NCBI GenBank assembly: GCA_945643635.1
Contig: CALZFC010000017.1
Coordinates: 3,218,001 to 3,282,000, forward strand
Reading direction: 5' to 3'
DNA: 64,000 bases
Origin: Allodiplogaster sudhausi
Taxonomy: Eukaryota; Nematoda; Chromadorea; Rhabditida; Diplogasteridae
Shown here piece by piece: positions 58,584 through 64,000 of the stretch; position 1 is the stretch's first letter, and each line of letters begins with the position of its first letter. A program made the translations under genes and the position numbers. The notes beneath the pieces were generated by a model. It was not told the DNA's origin. It did no database searches and was given only the letters and a program-made list of their open reading frames with translations.

Positions 58584-59643
58584 TTAAATTAAATAATATA
58601 TAATAAATCTCAACGAAAGTGGGAGACTGAATTGGGTTGTGACCTGGAAGAAGTTGCCAGCGATGGCCGACTGGTGCATGTGTGTTTTCTGGAGGAAAGA
58701 AGCAGTGGAGAAGCCGACCCGACCATTCGCTGAGATAGCCGGGATAGTCAGACGACGTGTTTGCCGCCAAACAGTGATGACGTAGCGATGAAGACCTGCA
58801 TAAATACATCCTCTTCCTGGCCTCTATCAGCTCCATTCAAGGAACTTTCTAGTTGCGAATCAATGAAGAGGTGAATTCAAGAGAGTCTCCTGACCGCTTC
58901 CCTTGGGCGGTCCAGGGGCACTGTAATCAGCGATGACATCACCGGCAGAGATATCAGAACCGGGGACATTCACAACCAGCCAGTGGAGGAACTCGCGGAG
59001 AAAGGGGTTAGCTCGAGAGGGCGCATCCGGGTCTGGAAAAAAAGAGAGAGAAAGAGAGGGAGAGAGAGAGAGAGAAAGGGAGATAAAGATCGAACCAGTA
59101 ATAATAATAGTGTAGAGCACATTGGGAAGGGGATGCCACTTTAGAGTGGGCTGTTTCTGCACGGCAGTCGGAGTGAGGACGTTCCCGGTATTGGCCTGCA
59201 GAATGATGGCTTCCAATTTTACATTTACTCTTTCGTTCTTTCTCTCTCTCGTTCTCTTTCTCCCTTTTTCTCTTTCCCTCTCTCTGTCTCAATTTTACAC
59301 GCCCTGACCTGGACTCCATCAGTAAACATGACAAGCAGCTTATAATGCGGTTCATCCTTGAGAACATCCGGGATGACGCCATGCTCCTTGTAGGGTGAGA
59401 TGGCCGAAACTTGCCATGCACTTCAATTGGGAAGGATGAGAGAGAGAAAGAGGAGTGAAGAGAGATGGAGAGAGAGAAAGAGGAGTGGAGAGGGATGGAG
59501 AGAGAGAGAGAAATGAAATGGATGGAAAGAAACACAGAGAGGAGAGAGAGGAGGAGATTAATGAGAGAGGAAAGGATAGAGGTAGAGAGACAGAGGAAAG
59601 AAAAAACTGACACTGCGATGAGCAAGACCGCCTGACCTATCAT
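58584..59643 (-). CDS. Secreted phosphatidylethanolamine-binding protein (PEBP), 197 aa
   Basis: Five exons join in phase: 59643-59612, 59420-59309, 59195-59096, 59032-58895, 58795-58584. ATG follows ttttcagggata, a likely trans-splice site. The start [17 protein letters not shown] is a short signal peptide. PEBP signatures follow: [42 protein letters not shown], the ligand-pocket DPDAP motif; [45 protein letters not shown]. The C-terminal end after NFFQ is uncertain: reading on gives 19 more residues to a stop at 58584, but a donor (CAG/gtcaca) there could lead to another exon. PEBPs bind phospholipids or regulate kinases and peptidases; secreted forms are known antigens in filarial nematodes. 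Confidence 0.85.
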
Positions 59644-60816
59644 TATCCCTGAAAATGAAGTGAAAGCTGACCGAATGGTTAGCAATCCACAACTTGGAGA
59701 GCATTTGAAATCAGAAAACCACCGAAAAGTGAGATGAGAGCAGAGGTGGTCAGAGATTGGTTTCAGAGAGTTTATTAAAGAAATAAAGAAAAAAAATGTA
59801 AATTAAGGAAATGTAAAGAAAAAAGGTACGAAAGGAAAGAACTTCTTAGCAATCAATATTGTTAACTTAGACAGCTAAAGGTTTCTCTCACTAAAATTAA
59901 GAACTGTGCGCAGTCAATGCGGCAAGATACTTTAAACTTCCGCATATGACGGCCTTTTATATCCTCCGATCCCCTTCCTTTTCACATCACTCATCAAATA
60001 AAGCGACACGTTACACTGTGCTTCTACTGAACCCATCATATCTCTGACAACGAATTTTGATATAAAATTTGGCGAGTGCTTTAGATCAAAACGTTGCACT
60101 TTTTAATTTGTAAGGATTAGGGTATTTTGTGATCAACATATTTTGAAACAATCTTGTTAAATTTTCTTTAATGGAATTTTTTCATTACATCCACTGACGA
60201 ATTCATAGAAACGTTGCATTCTTTTCGTGATCGATAGTTTGTGTTTGTTAGTGAACGTCTGCCTCCCTTGTTTACACATCTGTCCGGGTGCATCCACCAC
60301 AAAATACCGTCATCTCTACACAAATAAAGAGTCACTGTTTTTGATATATTTATCGTATTCGCCAAATTTTATACCAAATTCGTGATCAGAGACAAGATGG
60401 GCTCAATAGAAGCACAGTTTAATGACGTGTCGCTTTATTTGAAGAGTGATGGGAAAAGGAAGGGGATCGGAATATATAAAAGGCCGTCATATGCGGAAAT
60501 TCAACGTATCTCGATGCAATGACTGCCCCCAGCTCTCAATTTTCGTGAGAGAAACCTTTTGCTCGAAAAATATCTCCTGTCTTAATTACCAATATTGATT
60601 GCAAAGAACTCCTTTCGTATCTTTTTTTCTTTAAATTTTCTTAATTTACATACAAAACTGTTCTCTTTAATACACCTCTCTAACCTCTCACTGGCCAACA
60701 CTGCTCTCCTCTCATTCTCGGTGCTTTTCTCAGTGTCCTGTTTTCTGGTCAAATGCTTTTCTCCAAGTTACGGATTGCAAACCATTCGGATCCCTTTCAC
60801 TTCATTTTCAGGGATA

Positions 60817-61220
60817 ATGATAGTTCAGGCGATTTTGCTCATCGCAGTGTCAGTTTTTTTTTCTTCTCTCTCTCTCTCTCTTTAATCTCTCTCCATCACT
60901 TTCCTTTCTCTTTATTCTCCTCTCTGTGTTTTTTCCATCCATTTCCTATCTCCATCTCTCTCCACTCCTCTTTCTCTCTCCATCTCTCTCCACTCCTCTT
61001 TCTCTCTCCATCTCTCTCCACTCCTCTTTCTCTCTCCATCTCTCTCCACTCCTCTTTCTCTCTCTCATCTTTACCAATTGAAGTGCATGGCAAGTTTCGG
61101 CCATCTCACCCTACAAGGAGCATGGCGTCATCCCCCACTCTAAAGTGGCATCCCCTACCCAATGTGCTCTACACTATTATTATTACCGGTTCGATCATTA
61201 TCTTCCTTTCTCTCTCTCTC

Positions 61221-61289
<69 letters not shown>

Positions 61290-61756
61290 TTTCCAGACCC
61301 GGGTGCTCCCTCTTGAGCTAACCCCTTTCTCCGCGAGTTCCTCCACTGGCTGGTTGTGAATGTCCCCGGTTCTGACATCTCTGCCGGTGATGTCATCGCT
61401 GATTACAGTGCCCCTGGCCCGCCCAAGGGAAGCGGTCAGAAGACTCTCTTGAATTCACCTCTTCATTGATTCCCGACTAGAAAGTTCCTTGAATGGAGCT
61501 GATAGAGGCCAGGAAGAGGATGTATTTATGCAGGTCTTCATCGCTACGTCATCACTGTTTGGCGGCAAACACGTCGTCTGACTATCCCGGCTATCTCAGC
61601 GAATGGTCGGGTCGGCTTCTCCACTGCTTCTTTCCTCAAGAAAACACACATGCACCAGCCGGCCATCGCTGGCAACTTCTTCCAGGTCACAACCCAATTC
61701 AGTCTCCCACTCTCCCACTGTTGTTGAGATTTATTATATATTATTTAATTTAATAG
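60817..61756 (+). pseudogene. Mirror-image PEBP pseudogene
   Basis: Start exon MIVQAILLIAV at 60817 keeps the same ttttcagggata context. Exon 2 breaks off at GGCGTCATC and is fused to CCCACTCTAAAG of exon 3. A deletion of about 230 bp (relative to copy 1) removes the rest of exon 2, the intron and the exon 3 start, and shifts the frame. In the next exon DPDAPSR has become DPGAPS followed by TGA (CGA to TGA, about 61314-61316). The remaining exons are still nearly identical to the left arm, so loss is recent. Confidence 0.85.
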
Positions 61757-61957
61757 ATGCATCTTTACTTGATTAAGATGCTGTTTCCACTTACTTTTCT
61801 TGTATTTAGCATTTATGACTACATAATTAATGTTGAGGCGGAAAACGATGAATAAGTTCTTGTGCTTCAAGCTCAGATCAACGTCAATAATTGATTCGAA
61901 CACCTGTTGCATAAATATTTTGAATACTTGCCGTTGTTAATTCACAAAAGTAATGCG

Positions 61958-62364
61958 TCTTTCGGTTTGCTTATTAATTTAACGTGTCAAGAAGCATTTT
62001 GAATAATTCAAAATTATGAGAAATATAAGGATCAATGTGATCCAGCATCATTCGTTGAACAGAACTGGATGAAGGAGTTGAAATCGAATGCTCGTTTGCG
62101 CAGAAATTTCTGTCTCTGAATCCCTGCGAGTAGATCAAAGCAAGCCGCTTGACCAGCTTCTTCCAGAGATGGTAACGCGCCCGCTACGAAACCCTGATAA
62201 TCATATTAATAGTTACTACTTAAAAAGGAGACTATTGTGCTTTTCAATACTTATTTTCTTATTACATGTATGCAAGTAAAATATCTGAAGCGCTCAAGAT
62301 ATTCAAAAAAGGTTTGATAACTTTTTAACAAATGTCTTACTGTTACCGTCTATGCCTGTTAGTT
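61958..62364. other. Intergenic, no supported gene
   Basis: AT-rich spacer between the palindrome and the gene at 62.4-63.6 kb. Nothing recognisable. Confidence 0.45.
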
Positions 62365-63560
62365 TTATAGAAGTAATTCTAATGAAACTACGAAAATACT
62401 TCGAATGAAAGTGCCTACTGCGTAGATGTCGCCCTCGAAGCGCACGACGACGCGTCCTTGTCGGGAAGACGCAACGCTGCAGTTTGCTCTCATTTTTCCT
62501 CCGAACGGGCCGTCCAACTGGTCGTCCTCCCCCTGCTTCATCTCAGCTGTTTGCAAGATTGTCTGTTTGCCGCTCTCGACGATAAGTAGAAGTGATCGGA
62601 TGACTGTGGAGTCCTGCTGATTGCGGCGGCCGGCTTTAACGGCACTGCCGAAGACTTGGACCGGTTCGAAGAACAGCGCCGACTGCTGCAGTGACCAGTG
62701 GCCGAATCAATTGAGGGTCAAGCTGAAAAGGCTTTCTCTGCCATTTGCCTTTTATCCATTCATTGCGAAACAGTCTACTGTGATAGTCTACATAATAAGC
62801 GCGTCTTTCTTGAATCTCGCGAATCCGTCCTGCTTCATATATGGCATGGAAGGGCGCCTCCGGGAAGTATTCGATTTCCATGACTTTTTCGCTCGAGATG
62901 ACGTCGCCACCGTCTCGGCGAACACGATAGCGCGAAACTGTCTTAATACTTAAAACAAAGAACCAGTTCTCGTAGACGAGAATACTGTAATGGTCTGGGT
63001 TGGTTGGTTGCTCGACAATTAGTGAGATGTCCTTGGCAAAGTGCGGACGTTCAATTGTTCCTTGCAAGACTTCGTACGCGACTTCGTTATTAAAGAGTGG
63101 CGAATCTGAGACGATTCGCACGATCACAAAGTTGATATTGTCGATTGAAACGGGCAAGAAGAGCTGCGTTGAGCTTGCGAAGCTCGCCGCATGAAAGATG
63201 TTCTGATTATCGCTCGATGGAAGAGGTAAAACGCATGTTGCGTGTTGAGCCAGTACTGGTGATGACGTCATCGGAGCAAGCGGGGTGATGAAATAGTAGC
63301 AGCCGAAACCACTCCCATTGTACACTCTGACTGGGGGAAAGTCAGGATTGATGCTGTCGTCCTCGGGTAGAAGACGTCTCGAGGCCGTAGGGAAGTCAGC
63401 GCTGAGGGCGTTGATGTGCTGAGGGTGGCGCCAGAGGATCGCGTGCTCGGAGACGGCGAGAATCTTGCCAGTTTGACGCCATCATCGCGAACTTGAACGT
63501 TGCCGATCGGCACGAGAGCACGCACTGCCATTTCTGCAGTGGAAGCCTGAATTTGTTCAG
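62365..63560 (-). CDS. Unrecognised gene, at least three coding blocks
   Basis: Block 1 (about 63540-63475) reads MAVRALVPIGNVQVRDDGVK. Block 2 (about 63460-62720) reads KILAVSEHAILWRHPQHINA, then VYNGSGFGCYYFITPLAP, FVIVRIVSDSPLFNNEVAYE, HFAKDISLIVEQPTNPDHYS, IKGKWQRKPFQ. Block 3 (about 62690-62400), after a cactgcag acceptor, reads SALFFEPVQVFGSAVKAG, STVIRSLLLIVESGKQTI, RVVVRFEGDIYAVGTF. Blocks 1 and 2 appear offset by one base near 63470 (VKL then GKIL), which may be a frameshift or an intron edge. Beta-rich composition without a visible signal peptide. I do not recognise a domain. The 5' end may extend beyond 63600. Confidence 0.5.
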
Positions 63561-63599
63561 AAGCATGCCAATTTAATATATACATAGGTGCATCTTTGT

Positions 63600-64000
63600 T
63601 GGGGCTCAATAGAAATGTTGGCTCGCCGCAAGTTTGTGGGAGGTTTTTATTTGTTTATACACTATCAAGAATAGTAGCAACTTTAGAAGATAAATGCTTT
63701 AATTGGTCACGCAAGTTAGAAGATTTGCGAATGTTTGACAAGAGCTCATGTTAGGAGAGCGATACGAAACGAAAGACGCGAGAGATATTCAAATAAGGAA
63801 TGAACAAGCAAGTGTGGTTGCTTAATGTCTACAATGGACAGCAATAGAAAACGATTCTTCAATGGCAATGAAACCTCCACTAGAAATTATATAGTTGTCA
63901 TCCATCACTTTTATGTATGTATGTAGTTCATATTTCAGCGAGAGTATGCATTATCAACCGAAAATAAAAAAAGAACGTGTGACACCACTGTAATAGGAAG
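63600..64000. other. Right edge, no supported gene
   Basis: AT-rich. Around 63870-63950 it weakly resembles 56140-56220 (ATATTTCAGCGAGA). Confidence 0.4.

Larger units (their letters stand above)
58374..61957. repeat. 3.6-kb palindrome (inverted duplication) around 60.2 kb
   Basis: The left arm from about 58374 and the right arm ending about 61957 are inverted copies with small and moderate indels. Similarity can be followed to about 60133 on the left and about 60300 on the right, leaving a centre of about 170 bp. Each arm carries a PEBP gene copy, read outward from the centre. The right arm has a 27-bp minisatellite (about 60955-61065, CATCTCTCTCCACTCC core). Confidence 0.85.

Overview
The window is eukaryotic. 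Coding DNA is split into many short exons with GT-AG introns, several start codons sit just after a TTTCAG-like acceptor (as expected for spliced-leader trans-splicing), and large parts are repeats. The gene set points to a nematode: a nine-exon serpentine-type chemoreceptor, a MATH-BTB gene, a secreted neprilysin (M13), a secreted PEBP and a CTLD/LDLa/sushi/EGF mosaic protein. The species cannot be named from the sequence alone.

Layout. 1-8744 (-): most of a secreted multi-module protein, with two TTAA-flanked fold-back elements in its introns. 9589-12620 (-): a chemoreceptor of about 335 aa, all nine exons traceable in phase. 14488-25220: a 10.7-kb DNA transposon with a 6-bp target duplication (AGAACT), 19-bp terminal inverted repeats and subterminal repeat arrays. 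It sits in a relic of a local coiled-coil gene family and carries low-complexity, coiled-coil and decayed transposase-like ORFs. 26.2-31.3 kb: two units of that family (one interrupted by a stop) and copies of a short module found upstream of its members. 31989-34970: a TA-flanked element with long inverted arms; a tyrosine recombinase gene is nested in its left arm. 35.7-37.6 and 46.9-48.8 kb (+): a duplicated gene of unknown function in a segmental duplication whose second copy keeps the empty target site of the 31989 element. 40197-41947 (-): MATH-BTB gene with two in-frame stops. 43335-44737 and 56464-57661 (-): two more family members. 50298-54999 (-): secreted neprilysin-like peptidase. 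58374-61957: a large palindrome with an intact PEBP gene on the left arm and a broken mirror copy on the right. 62365-63560 (-): an unrecognised gene.

There is no operon-like logic. The genes are a mix of secreted or extracellular proteins (mosaic protein, peptidase, PEBP), a sensory receptor and lineage-specific families, in a region reshaped by insertion, inverted duplication and tandem duplication. The strongest candidates for something undescribed are the 10.7-kb element, the coiled-coil family with its shared upstream module, and the recombinase nested in the TA-flanked element.
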